Origin: Clostridia bacterium
Lineage (GTDB): Bacteria; Bacillota; Clostridia; Christensenellales; CAG-138
NCBI GenBank assembly: GCA_017429985.1
Contig: JAFRNW010000013.1
Span: forward strand, 39,932-103,931
Reading direction: 5' to 3'
Length of the DNA: 64,000 bases
Position numbers and translations under genes: made by a program. Shown here one piece after another: positions 1 through 8,194 of this stretch. The notes below the pieces were generated by a model. It was not told the DNA's origin. It worked only from the letters and a program-made list of their open reading frames with translations, and ran no database searches. Position 1 is the first letter of the stretch; each line of letters starts with the position of its first letter.

Positions 1-1394
1 CTGATAAGATAATCCCCGATAAAACCGCATAGGAAAGCAAAGCAGACGAACAGAAGCTTGTTGTTGTCATACGGGTTCGGCTGGAACTGGATCAGCTCGG
101 CGAGCAGCCAGAGGACTGCGGGACCTGCCATGATCTTCCTGTTTTGGGAGGAGGTATCGAACAGAGCGAGCGGAAGAAGAAGAAACAGGAGCCCCAGGTT
201 TTTGATGTAGAACCACAGGAATCCGTCCGTTTCATTTGCCCAGTTGAAATGCGGCGTCAGGAAGCCTTTTGACTGGCGGAACGTGAACAGAATGAGCTGC
301 GGCGCAGCCAGAAGTACCGTCAGGGCAGCATATTTCAGGAAACCTGCCAGTTCTTCCCTGGAGGGACGGGAGAGCAGGGATTCCGCCAGATAGACGGCGC
401 TGATCACGCCAAGCGCAAGAAAAGAATGGGTGTGAACGAGAGGCATGGAACCCGCAAGGATTCCAAGCGGGATGAAGAAGCGGTATTCTTTTCTGAAAAA
501 GGCGCGGAAAAGAAGATACAGACAGGGGAACAGAAGCGCCCAGCCGAACAGCGTGGCGCGCTGCGGAACAAGCATGTCCGCGATGGGATTGACCCATTTG
601 ATCCCCACATCCACATTATTGGTCGGCGTTTGGTAGAAGGCCGTGAAGATGCGGGAAAAGTTCCCGGGATTCCTCTTCAGAAGATCGAAAAAGTAAACAA
701 AACCGAACCCGCCGCCGACAAAGAACAGAAGCGTGCAGAACACGGTTTTTGTCCCGTCGCGTTCCATCCACTGCTCGAAGAACAGATATACGCCCGTAAG
801 AACAAGGAGATAGGCATAGACGGCGGGGAGGATTGCTGCAAAACGGAGCGTGCCTCCCAGGGTATAGAAAGTGGAACTGATGCTGTCCGAAAGGAAGGGA
901 TATCCGATCCTGGTGTCGGGACAGATGGAATAAAAAGGCGGGAACGTCTTCTGGACCGTGATGCTCGTGATGAATCCAAGATGCATGCAAAGGTCGCCGT
1001 AGGTGGACTGTCCGACATACAGCGCGCCGTTGCGGTCCAGAATCGTATGGGTGCTGAAAAGGTAGATTCCGAGTACGGCCAGCGGGATCAGCGCGGCCAG
1101 GAGCAGAACAGGCGGGCGCTCCCTAACGGAGGCCGTCTTTTCCCTTCGTTTGGAAAAGATAAGGAACAGGATGCCGATCGCGGCTGCGAGCAGAGCCACA
1201 AGGAACTGCGCGGCGATGGTGAAACCCAGTACGAAGGAAAAGAGAGCCGGAAACCAGAGAAGCATGACGAGCCCCGCCGTGCTCCCGAGCCATATCCGGA
1301 GAACGGGCCGTTCCGAAGCAAAGCAGTACCGGACGAGGGAGATGCCGCTCGCGATATATATGAGCAGATATAGGACACACAGCAGATTCCGCAA
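1..1394 (-). CDS. Multi-span membrane protein, GT-C-like, truncated by window edge
   Basis: A single open frame runs on the minus strand from a TTG start (1394-1392) to the window edge, giving about 464 codons without a stop. The TTG is preceded by GGAGG at 8-nt spacing, and the nearest upstream ATG is out of frame. The protein is hydrophobic, with roughly ten predicted membrane segments, starting with an N-terminal pair rich in Leu, Ile and Val. A large loop near residues 110-150 contains YGDLCMHLGF and FPPFYS, and a later one NPIADMLVPQRATLFGW. The layout resembles polytopic GT-C-type glycosyltransferases of unknown substrate, but I recognise no decisive catalytic motif, so the function is inferred only from topology. 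The C-terminus lies outside the window. It is transcribed behind its own promoter and an unusual leader with a terminator. Confidence 0.75.
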   Translation of the reverse strand, partial: MRNLLCVLYLLIYIASGISLVRYCFASERPVLRIWLGSTAGLVMLLWFPALFSFVLGFTIAAQFLVALLAAAIGILFLIFSKRREKTASVRERPPVLLLAALIPLAVLGIYLFSTHTILDRNGALYVGQSTYGDLCMHLGFITSITVQKTFPPFYSICPDTRIGYPFLSDSISSTFYTLGGTLRFAAILPAVYAYLLVLTGVYLFFEQWMERDGTKTVFCTLLFFVGGGFGFVYFFDLLKRNPGNFSRIFTAFYQTPTNNVDVGIKWVNPIADMLVPQRATLFGWALLFPCLYLLFRAFFRKEYRFFIPLGILAGSMPLVHTHSFLALGVISAVYLAESLLSRPSREELAGFLKYAALTVLLAAPQLILFTFRQSKGFLTPHFNWANETDGFLWFYIKNLGLLFLLLPLALFDTSSQNRKIMAGPAVLWLLAELIQFQPNPYDNNKLLFVCFAFLCGFIGDYLI

Positions 1395-1574
1395 GGCGTT
1401 TTCCTCCGAAAAACATTGTACCGCAAAGACCGAAAAAAAAGAAGCCGAAAGGCTTCTTTTCGTTGTTGTGCTGTCGGATTAATCCCAAAAAAGGATAGAA
1501 TTATGAAATATAGAATAGTTCGATTGCATTATAAGGAGGAAATCGTAATGAAAAATACAGCACAACATCATTAC
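1395..1574 (-). promoter_or_regulatory. Putative structured 5' leader with attenuator
   Basis: About 180 nt separate the predicted start of transcription (near 1574) from the TTG of the membrane protein. The transcript begins with UGUUGUGCUGU (1567-1557), which is perfectly complementary over 11 nt to ACAGCACAACA (1474-1464). This closes a domain just ahead of a terminator hairpin with a U8 tract. Inside the domain, UUUCCUCC (1542-1535) is complementary to the gene's own ribosome site GGAGGAAA (1407-1400). A riboswitch, an attenuator or a small RNA with its own terminator are all possible. No known family was recognised. Confidence 0.5.
1433..1460 (-). terminator. Intrinsic terminator or attenuator hairpin
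   Basis: GAAGCC-GAAA-GGCTTC, extendable by four A-T pairs, is followed on the minus strand by eight T residues. It lies between the minus-strand promoter and the ribosome site of the membrane protein, so every transcript reaching that gene must pass it. On the + strand it has only a short TTTT tail. Confidence 0.75.
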
Positions 1575-1580
1575 ACTGTC

Positions 1581-1609
1581 ATTATAACAGCTGACGCATA
1601 GAATAGCAA
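1581..1609 (-). promoter_or_regulatory. Sigma-A-type promoter for membrane protein leader
   Basis: Minus strand: -35 TTGCTA (1609-1604), 17-nt spacer, -10 TATAAT (1586-1581). The predicted start is near 1574, just ahead of the first arm of the long-range stem. Confidence 0.6.
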
Positions 1610-1664
1610 GCGAAAAAATGGGAGATTTTGGGGAAATAATGGCTTTTTTGCGAAGAATTCAAGG

Positions 1665-2552
1665 CTAACCACGACCGGGGAACGGGGCAGAGAAATCGGG
1701 CGTGAAGGACGTGTCGGCGGATGATGCTTCCTGACAGTACAGGTTGGTGAGACCGATGGAAAGGCAGAAGTCCAGAACGGAATCATATTCCCGGTCGGTA
1801 AGCCTCCGGTTCAGGGGCGGGAAGGAACGGACCTGCTCCGTCGGCGTATACTGCCGCATGAGCGAGACGGTGATATCCGGGGGGAACGTGTCGCGTACCG
1901 TCCGCATGAGCGCTCTGGAATCGGAAATGCATCCGGGAAGGATCAGGTGGCGGATCAGCAGGCCTTTCACGGCAAGACCGTCACGGATCTCAAGCAGGCC
2001 GGTCTGGGCATACATTTCACGGATGCAGGCAAATGCGTTGCTGAAATAATCGCTGCATCCGGAAAGCTTGGAGCTCAGGGTATCGGAACAGTATTTCAGA
2101 TCCGCCAGATAGATGTCGACAAGACCTTCGAAAGAGCGGATCGTTTCGGGAGTGGAATAGGAATTCGTATTGTAGACCACGGGGATGGACAGGCCGCCGG
2201 ATTTCGAGATGCGGAGCGCTTCCGCAAGAACGGAGGCATGAGGGGTCGGCGTCACAAGATTGATATTGTGAACCCCCTGATCCTGAAGCGCGAGCATGGC
2301 GTCCGAAAGCATTTCCGGGGTGTATTCCGTTCCGTCCGCGCCGTTGTGCAGCGCATGATTCTGGCAGAAAACGCAGTTCATGTTGCACCCGGTAAAAAAG
2401 ATGGCGCCGGAACCCTTCGTTCCGCTGATGCACGGCTCCTCGAAGGTGTGGCGCATGATCTTTGCGACGCGTGGAAGCGGACCGCAGGTGCAGTATCCCT
2501 GCTGATAAGAACGGTCGACCCGGCAGTGACGGGGGCACAGGCTGCAGATCAT
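1665..2552 (-). CDS. PflX-type radical SAM protein
   Basis: This 295-aa protein belongs by sequence to the radical SAM enzymes related to pyruvate formate-lyase activating enzyme (PflX-like group). The [4Fe-4S]-SAM motif is visible as GCNMNCVFCQN, with Cys56, Cys60 and Cys63. An additional N-terminal Cys cluster, CSLCPRHC followed by CTCG, is typical of this subgroup. The substrate is unknown; no formate-lyase or other glycyl radical enzyme lies in the window. Its ATG overlaps the stop codon of the NlpC/P60 gene by 4 nt (ATGA), so the two are translationally coupled on the minus strand. The length is normal for the group and no motif residue is missing. Family assignment is firm, specific role is not. 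Confidence 0.85.
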   Translation of the reverse strand: MICSLCPRHCRVDRSYQQGYCTCGPLPRVAKIMRHTFEEPCISGTKGSGAIFFTGCNMNCVFCQNHALHNGADGTEYTPEMLSDAMLALQDQGVHNINLVTPTPHASVLAEALRISKSGGLSIPVVYNTNSYSTPETIRSFEGLVDIYLADLKYCSDTLSSKLSGCSDYFSNAFACIREMYAQTGLLEIRDGLAVKGLLIRHLILPGCISDSRALMRTVRDTFPPDITVSLMRQYTPTEQVRSFPPLNRRLTDREYDSVLDFCLSIGLTNLYCQEASSADTSFTPDFSAPFPGRG

Positions 2553-3817
2553 CCGAATACCCTTCTTGCGCAGACAAAGTTTCTGCTCCAGTAGTCGGAA
2601 GTCGCGGAGCGCCGGACAACTTTACCGTTGCTGGAGGAAGCGTCGATCATTTTTCCGCCGCCGATATAGATCGCCACGTGAGATACCTGGCTTGAGCTGT
2701 CGCTCCTGAAGAAGAGGAGATCGCCCTTTTTGACGTCGCTCATGCTGTCGATTTTTCTCCATGCGCTGTTTTCCGCGTAACTGGCGGAACTGCGCCTGCT
2801 GACGCTGACGCCGTTTGTCTTGAGGCAATAATACACAAGGCCGGAGCAGTCGAATGTGTTGGGACCTTCGTCCCCGGTCACATACTGTTTTCCGATCTGG
2901 GCCGTCGCGACGGAGATGACGCCTGCGACGTCCCCCGTAGCGCTGAAGGAACCTCCGACCGGATAGGATTCACCGCTTCCCGGCTTCGGGGTGGGAGAGG
3001 ACGGTTTCGGCGTTTTGGGCTTTGAACTCGACGGCTTTTTCGTTGGTTTCGGTGACGGCGTCGGATCGGCGAACGGTTTTGCCTTGTCCGAATACAGGAC
3101 GTCACGGTCACCGGAACTGAAGACGCCGTCCTCGGTCAGTCCGTTTTTTTTCTGAAAGGCGTTTACGGCTTCCTCGGTCGCGACGCCGTAGTATCCGTTG
3201 ATCTTTCCGGTGTAGTAGCCCAGTTCTGACAGCTGGGTCTGCATGGCATAGACATCCGAGCCCGAATCTCCGGTGCGCGCCTCATATGTCACGGCGACAT
3301 CGCTGAAAAGGCTCGTCTGCATGTCGGCGCTCGCGATCCCGTCCGTATCGGTATTGAGCGTGCGCTGGAACATCGCGACGGCGGCGGCGGTCGCTTCATT
3401 GTACAGGGTCCCGGGTTCATCCGAATCCAGATAGCCGAGTTCCATCAGACGGGACTGCAGATTGCGGACAGATTCGCTGTTGTCGTTCAGTTTCAGATCC
3501 GTGTAGTGAAAAATCTGTATTTCCGGCGTGCTTTCCGGCTCGGGCGTCGGGGAAGGCGTTTCGGAAGGCGCTTCTTCCGGTTCCGGCGTGACCGCGGGGG
3601 GAGGCGTAACGTCGTCGAATGGCAGATATACGGCTTTCTGTCCGAAATTTGCTCCGCGGATCCTTGAAAAATATGTAGGTATCAGGACGGCAAACAGCAG
3701 AAGAAAAGCAACGGCTGTAACCAGAAGGACTTTTTTTCCTCCTGTCATCGCGTGCCTGCGTGACGTCCTGGAGATGTTTTTTGACGCTTTTCGGTTCGTA
3801 TCGACATTCCTTTGCAT
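2549..3817 (-). CDS. NlpC/P60 peptidoglycan endopeptidase with two PG-binding domains
   Basis: This 422-aa exported wall hydrolase has a basic N-terminus, one membrane segment at about residues 27-48, and a Pro/Glu/Ser linker. Two peptidoglycan-binding type 1 repeats follow (about 108-172 and 180-244, each with the LGY...FQ pattern), then a Pro/Lys/Ser linker (about 250-290) and a C-terminal NlpC/P60 domain. Catalytic Cys324 lies in FDCSGL and His380 in SHVAIY. It probably cleaves stem peptides while anchored in the membrane. The gene has no clear Shine-Dalgarno sequence at the ATG; a TATACT box lies only about 11 nt upstream, suggesting a very short leader. The next in-frame Met (residue 24) has no ribosome site in front of it either. 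Confidence 0.88.
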   Translation of the reverse strand: MQRNVDTNRKASKNISRTSRRHAMTGGKKVLLVTAVAFLLLFAVLIPTYFSRIRGANFGQKAVYLPFDDVTPPPAVTPEPEEAPSETPSPTPEPESTPEIQIFHYTDLKLNDNSESVRNLQSRLMELGYLDSDEPGTLYNEATAAAVAMFQRTLNTDTDGIASADMQTSLFSDVAVTYEARTGDSGSDVYAMQTQLSELGYYTGKINGYYGVATEEAVNAFQKKNGLTEDGVFSSGDRDVLYSDKAKPFADPTPSPKPTKKPSSSKPKTPKPSSPTPKPGSGESYPVGGSFSATGDVAGVISVATAQIGKQYVTGDEGPNTFDCSGLVYYCLKTNGVSVSRRSSASYAENSAWRKIDSMSDVKKGDLLFFRSDSSSQVSHVAIYIGGGKMIDASSSNGKVVRRSATSDYWSRNFVCARRVFG

Positions 3818-3828
3818 GTTTTAAGTAT

Positions 3829-3856
3829 AGTATAGGAACGGTTGCGAGAATTTGAA
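3829..3856 (-). promoter_or_regulatory. Candidate promoter for NlpC/P60 gene
   Basis: Minus strand: TTCAAA (3856-3851), 16-nt spacer, TATACT (3834-3829). A second, overlapping TATACT follows at 3829-3824. Initiation would leave a leader of about 0-5 nt before the ATG at 3817. Confidence 0.4.
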
Positions 3857-3936
3857 TTTTTTGCTAAATCCCTTTTACATTCACGGTACGGGCTCTGAAA
3901 ACAGGCTTCTGTGTGTTAAGATGTATTCGTAGAGTT

Positions 3937-5853
3937 ATGTCAATATTACAGGTGCAAAACATATCAAAATCTTTTGGTACACACGTGCTGTTTGAAGGCG
4001 TATCCTTCCAGATGGCGGAAAATGACAGGGTCGGACTGATCGGACCGAACGGCTGCGGGAAGACGACGCTTCTGTCCATTCTGAATCAGGAGACCGAACC
4101 GGACAGCGGAACGGTCATCGTATCCAGAAACTGCAGGTCCGAGTCGATCGCCCAGGTGACGGAGGCGGATTTTGACGGTTCCCTTTACGAGATCGCACTG
4201 CATGCAAGGGACGATCTCCTCAGTATGGAACATGACATTACCGTCCTGGAAAAGAGGCTGGAATCGGAATCGGAGAACCGCGACAGGCTGATACGGCGCA
4301 TGTGCGACCTGCGCGAAAGATACGAAGCGGAAGGCGGCCTTACGTTCCGGAGCAGAACGAGATCCACTCTGATGGGACTCGGTTTCGAGGCGGAAGAACT
4401 GGAAAGGCCGTACAGGAGCTTCAGCGGAGGGGAAATACGGAAAGCGCATCTGGCGAGGCTGCTTCTTTCGGAGCCGAATCTGCTGGTTCTGGATGAGCCG
4501 ACCAACCATCTGGATATTCTGTCCACGGAATGGCTGGAAGAATACCTTTCCGCATATCACGGGGCGATCATCACCGTATCGCATGACAGGAGATTTCTTG
4601 ACAAGGTAACATCCAGAACGCTGGAGATCCGGAACACAAGACTGTATGAGACGGTGGGCAATTATTCGAAGCATCTGGAGCTGCAGCTTGATTCGGACAA
4701 AGCCGCCGAACGCAGGTACAACCGGACCCTGAAGGAAATCCACCGGCTGGAAGGGGTCATCGAACAGCAGCGCAGATGGAACCAGCAGCGGAACTACGTG
4801 ACCATCGCGTCAAAGCAGAAGCAGATCGACAGGCTCAGGCAGGATCTTGTCCCGCCGGAAAGAAAGCCGGATACTATACGGTTCCGCTTCTCGGTGGACG
4901 TTCCTCCGACGAACGAGATCGTCCGCGCTGAAAATCTGAAGAAGAGTTTCGGCGGGAAAGACGTGTTCCGGAACGTTTCCTTCCTGATCAAGAACGGGGA
5001 GCATGTCTGCCTGATCGGAGAAAACGGCTGCGGCAAAACAACGCTTCTGAAGATCCTGCTGGGAAATGAGAACGCGGATGCAGGCTCCTTCCATATCGGG
5101 GACAGCGTGAGATGGGGCTACTACTCCCAGGACATTGCGGAATCCACGGAGGATAAGACGGTTTTTGACAGGATCTACGACCGCTTCCCCAGAATGGATC
5201 CGAAGGAGATCAAGAACGCCCTCGCGGCGTTTCTGTTCCGGGGTGAGGAGATAGGGAAAAAGATATCGGATCTTTCCGGCGGGGAACTGGCAAGGATCAG
5301 GCTTCTTGAACTGATGCTGTCCCGCAGGGACACGCTGTTTCTCGACGAGCCGACCAACTACCTTGACATCGCTTCCAGAGAGCAGCTCGAGGATGCCATT
5401 ACAGATTTTCCGGGAACGTGTCTGATCGTTTCCCATGACCGGTATTTCATCAGCAGGATAGCGGACAGGATCCTGATACTGACGGAGGACGGGGTCAGCG
5501 AGTTCTCGGGAGACTGGGACGAATATGTGCAGCTGTGCCAGCAGAACAGACAGCTGCGGCGGAAAAAAGATACCGAGACGAAAAAAACGGAAAACGCATA
5601 TCTTGCCGGAAAGGAACAGAGAAGCGCCGCCAACCGCGTGAGGGCGCGGTTCAGGAATCTGGAACGGCAGATCCAGATCCTCGAAAAGGAGATCGCGGGA
5701 TACGAGGACAGGATGAAGGATCCCGGGGTAGCGTCGGATTATATTCAGGCGGGAGAAACGGCGGACGCGCTGGAACTGGCGCAGAAGCAGCATGAAGAAC
5801 TGCTTGCGGAATGGATCGAACTGGAAGAAGAAATTGACAGACTTGGAGATTAA
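3937..5853 (+). CDS. ABC-F ATPase (ribosome-associated type)
   Basis: This soluble protein of 638 aa has two ATP-binding cassettes and no membrane segment, which defines the ABC-F family of translation factors and ribosome-protection proteins. The first cassette has Walker A GPNGCGKTT near residue 36, signature SGGE and Walker B LLVLDEPTNHLD. The second has GENGCGKTT near residue 360, LSGGE and LFLDEPTNYLD. A charged linker joins them and a coiled-coil tail (about 530-638) follows, as in the YdiF/Uup subgroups. I chose the ATG at 3937 (MSILQVQNI), which starts right at the cassette; a GTG at 3913 would add eight residues. Neither has a strong ribosome site. Resistance function cannot be inferred. 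Only 3 nt separate its stop from the next ATG. Confidence 0.9.
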   Translation: MSILQVQNISKSFGTHVLFEGVSFQMAENDRVGLIGPNGCGKTTLLSILNQETEPDSGTVIVSRNCRSESIAQVTEADFDGSLYEIALHARDDLLSMEHDITVLEKRLESESENRDRLIRRMCDLRERYEAEGGLTFRSRTRSTLMGLGFEAEELERPYRSFSGGEIRKAHLARLLLSEPNLLVLDEPTNHLDILSTEWLEEYLSAYHGAIITVSHDRRFLDKVTSRTLEIRNTRLYETVGNYSKHLELQLDSDKAAERRYNRTLKEIHRLEGVIEQQRRWNQQRNYVTIASKQKQIDRLRQDLVPPERKPDTIRFRFSVDVPPTNEIVRAENLKKSFGGKDVFRNVSFLIKNGEHVCLIGENGCGKTTLLKILLGNENADAGSFHIGDSVRWGYYSQDIAESTEDKTVFDRIYDRFPRMDPKEIKNALAAFLFRGEEIGKKISDLSGGELARIRLLELMLSRRDTLFLDEPTNYLDIASREQLEDAITDFPGTCLIVSHDRYFISRIADRILILTEDGVSEFSGDWDEYVQLCQQNRQLRRKKDTETKKTENAYLAGKEQRSAANRVRARFRNLERQIQILEKEIAGYEDRMKDPGVASDYIQAGETADALELAQKQHEELLAEWIELEEEIDRLGD

Positions 5854-5856
5854 CGG

Positions 5857-6846
5857 ATGAAACTGAGACGGTTTACGCTTGCTGTATGCATGAACAAGGG
5901 AGTCTTTCCGGATTTTGACAGGGAACGCGCCTGGAAATGCGTCTCCGATGCACTGTATCCTGACGATGTGGAGAATGCGGACCTGTTTGAATATTCAAAG
6001 GGATCTGTTTACGGATGCGTTCTGACAAACCTGAAACTGGGCAAGTCCCGGAACATCGCCAGGAGCCTTTCGCGCAATCTGCCCGTGATCGCGTCCGTAG
6101 ACTGGGCCAGGCCGTTCATGCTGCACAATGAGGTTGAGCTTTCCGCGGAACCGAAGCAGATCGGGAAGATCGTCAAGGACGGTGTTTTTGTTCCGGACGA
6201 CGGGGAAGAGCTCGCAATCGTGTTCAGCGGTCCGAAAGGAAAGCGGTGGATCAACCCGTGGAAAAAGAAGCGCATGCTTTTGCTGTGGCCGGACGGCAGG
6301 AAGGGAGCGCAGCAGATCGCGCGCGAGATCCTGCTTTCGTCTGCACAGAAACAGACGGACAAGGATATCATCGTGTTCCCGGTTGAACACGGGTTCCTGC
6401 CGGAGATCCTGCTTTATCTGAATGATTTCCGCCTGTCGGAAACACCGTCCGAAAACGGCGGGGTCATCCATGCCGCGACATGTTCCGACGGTTCCGTTAT
6501 TCTGGGTAACATCGGCAGCGCGGATCTGAAAAGCACTGCGGCTTATTATTCCCGTCTCGGTTACCACAGGTTCATTGCGGAGACGGATTCCCGTCCGGAG
6601 GAAGAAGTTCCGGACTGCGAGACGGAATATCTTGATCCGTCGGACCATATCCGGAATCTGTTTACAACCTATGATTTTCTAAAATTCGCCGGATGGTGCG
6701 ACCGGGCGGTTGCAGTCGTTCCCGGTTCCCTTCCGGAGGAGGCGGTTTCCCTTCTGGAAGAGGCCGGATTGAAATATGAGGTATTTCAGACGCCGAAGGA
6801 AGAAGCGGACAGAGCCGCCATCGTTTCGGCATTAATTAACAATTGA
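5857..6846 (+). CDS. Unrecognised conserved-looking cytosolic protein
   Basis: This 329-aa protein has no membrane segment, signal peptide or Cys cluster, and I do not recognise its family. Recognisable pieces are a positively charged middle (GPKGKRWINPWKKKR, about residues 125-140) and a stretch LLLWPDGRKGAQQIAREIL. A C-terminal region, FAGWCDRAVAVVPGSLPEEAVSLL, reads like an alternating beta/alpha segment. Codon use matches its neighbours, and it sits 3 nt after the ABC-F gene and 17 nt before pdp, so it is clearly a real gene of this operon. A nucleotide- or sugar-binding role is imaginable from the neighbour pdp, but nothing in the sequence proves it. Confidence 0.7.
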   Translation: MKLRRFTLAVCMNKGVFPDFDRERAWKCVSDALYPDDVENADLFEYSKGSVYGCVLTNLKLGKSRNIARSLSRNLPVIASVDWARPFMLHNEVELSAEPKQIGKIVKDGVFVPDDGEELAIVFSGPKGKRWINPWKKKRMLLLWPDGRKGAQQIAREILLSSAQKQTDKDIIVFPVEHGFLPEILLYLNDFRLSETPSENGGVIHAATCSDGSVILGNIGSADLKSTAAYYSRLGYHRFIAETDSRPEEEVPDCETEYLDPSDHIRNLFTTYDFLKFAGWCDRAVAVVPGSLPEEAVSLLEEAGLKYEVFQTPKEEADRAAIVSALINN

Positions 6847-6863
6847 ACGGAAGGAGCACAAAG

Positions 6864-8180
6864 ATGAGAGCTGTTGATGTGATTGAAAGAAAAGTTGAGG
6901 GGAAGGAACTTTCCAGCGAAGAAATTGCATTTCTGGTCAACGGGTACGTTGAAGGCTCTGTTCCGGACTATCAGATGTCCGCCTTCATGATGGCGGTCGT
7001 GTTTAACGGCATGACCGGGAAAGAAGTCGCGGATCTGACGATGACGATGATGAATTCGGGAGATATCGTGGACCTGTCCGATGTTCCCGGGTTCAAGGTC
7101 GACAAACACTCCACGGGAGGGGTGGGCGATACGACAACGCTCGTTATCGCTCCGCTCGTTGCGGCCTGCGGGGGAACGGTTGCGAAAATGTCGGGACGCG
7201 GTCTCGGCCATACCGGCGGGACGCTGGACAAGCTTGAATCCATTCCGGGACTGAAGATCGAGCAGGATATGGATTCGTTCAAGGATATCGTAAGGAGACT
7301 CGGCGTCGCGGTAATCGGCCAGTCGGGAAACCTGGTCCCTGCAGATAAAAAGATGTATGCGCTGAGAGACGTGACCGGAACGGTGAGGAGCATTCCGCTG
7401 ATCGCGGGAAGCATCATGAGCAAAAAGCTTGCCGCAGGTACGGACGGGATCGTACTGGATGTCAAGGTCGGGTCCGGCGCCTTTATGCGGACGCTGGAAG
7501 AAGCGGAGGAACTGTCCAGGACGATGGTGGAAATCGGAAAGATGCTGGACAGAAAAGTCGCCGCGGTGATAACGGACATGAACCAGCCTCTCGGCCTTTC
7601 CGTCGGCAACGCGCTGGAATTCCGTGAGGCGATACAGGTCCTGTGCGGAGAAGTCGACCTTTCCGATCCGCTCGTCGATGTGTGCCTGCTTCTCGGATCG
7701 CATATGCTCGTCATGAGCGGGAAAGCGGAGAACGAAGCGGATGCGCGGATGAAACTGATCGGAGCGATCCGGGACGGATCCGGACTGGAGAAGCTGAGAC
7801 AGATGGTTGAGGCGGAAGGGGGAGATCCCTCCTATATCGATCTTGAGAAAATCGATCTTCTCTGTCAGGTCAGAAGGAAAGTGCCCGTATATCCGGACCG
7901 CGACGGCTTCATCTGCGGGATGAACGCGGAAGGGATCGGGACTGCCGCCCAGATGATCGGCGCGGGAAGAGAAAAGAAGGAAGACGAGATCGACCATGCC
8001 GTCGGCCTGATCATGCATAAGCGGCTTGGAGACGCCGTAAACATGAGCGAACCCATCTGCACGTTTTACATCAACGACGAAACCAGGCTGGACGATGCGG
8101 TCGCACTGCTGAAAAAGTCCGTCTGTATCAGCGGGGAGCGCCCGGAAAAGACCCCGATGGTATATGAAGTCATCTCCTGA
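6864..8180 (+). CDS. pdp: Pyrimidine-nucleoside phosphorylase
   Basis: This 438-aa enzyme catalyses phosphorolysis of uridine, deoxyuridine and thymidine to base plus (deoxy)ribose-1-phosphate in pyrimidine salvage. The family signature is visible as KMSGRGLGHTGGTLDKLES near residue 108, with the preceding HSTGGVGDTTTL phosphate-binding segment (near residue 84) and the conserved D-V-K-V-G-S-G-A-F element further on. Length is normal for Firmicute Pdp. I chose the ATG at 6864 because GGAAGGAG lies 7 nt upstream; an earlier in-frame ATG at 6843 overlaps the previous gene and has no ribosome site. It precedes polA by 14 nt. Distinguishing Pdp from thymidine-specific DeoA would need comparison, but Pdp is usual in this phylum. 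Confidence 0.93.
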   Translation: MRAVDVIERKVEGKELSSEEIAFLVNGYVEGSVPDYQMSAFMMAVVFNGMTGKEVADLTMTMMNSGDIVDLSDVPGFKVDKHSTGGVGDTTTLVIAPLVAACGGTVAKMSGRGLGHTGGTLDKLESIPGLKIEQDMDSFKDIVRRLGVAVIGQSGNLVPADKKMYALRDVTGTVRSIPLIAGSIMSKKLAAGTDGIVLDVKVGSGAFMRTLEEAEELSRTMVEIGKMLDRKVAAVITDMNQPLGLSVGNALEFREAIQVLCGEVDLSDPLVDVCLLLGSHMLVMSGKAENEADARMKLIGAIRDGSGLEKLRQMVEAEGGDPSYIDLEKIDLLCQVRRKVPVYPDRDGFICGMNAEGIGTAAQMIGAGREKKEDEIDHAVGLIMHKRLGDAVNMSEPICTFYINDETRLDDAVALLKKSVCISGERPEKTPMVYEVIS

Positions 8181-8194
8181 TACTGAGGTTTGAA

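Noticed and set aside
426..1373. 315-codon + strand ORF rich in Arg, Lys and Glu
   Set aside because: It is the complement of the hydrophobic minus-strand membrane protein, shows no family motif and lacks a ribosome site.
1548..1601. A 17-codon + strand ORF with a perfect AAGGAGG site 8 nt before ATG
   Set aside because: Its ribosome site is the exact complement of the minus-strand segment predicted to mask the membrane protein's own site. It has no clear promoter, and it overlaps the minus-strand -10 box. It could still be a real micropeptide, so expression data would decide.
3937..5853. ABC-F gene as an antibiotic resistance determinant
   Set aside because: Sequence places it with housekeeping-type ABC-F proteins; nothing visible indicates a ribosome-protection resistance subtype.
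6786..8018. 410-codon minus-strand ORF opposite pdp
   Set aside because: Complement of a fully recognisable enzyme gene; His/Arg-rich shadow protein without motif.
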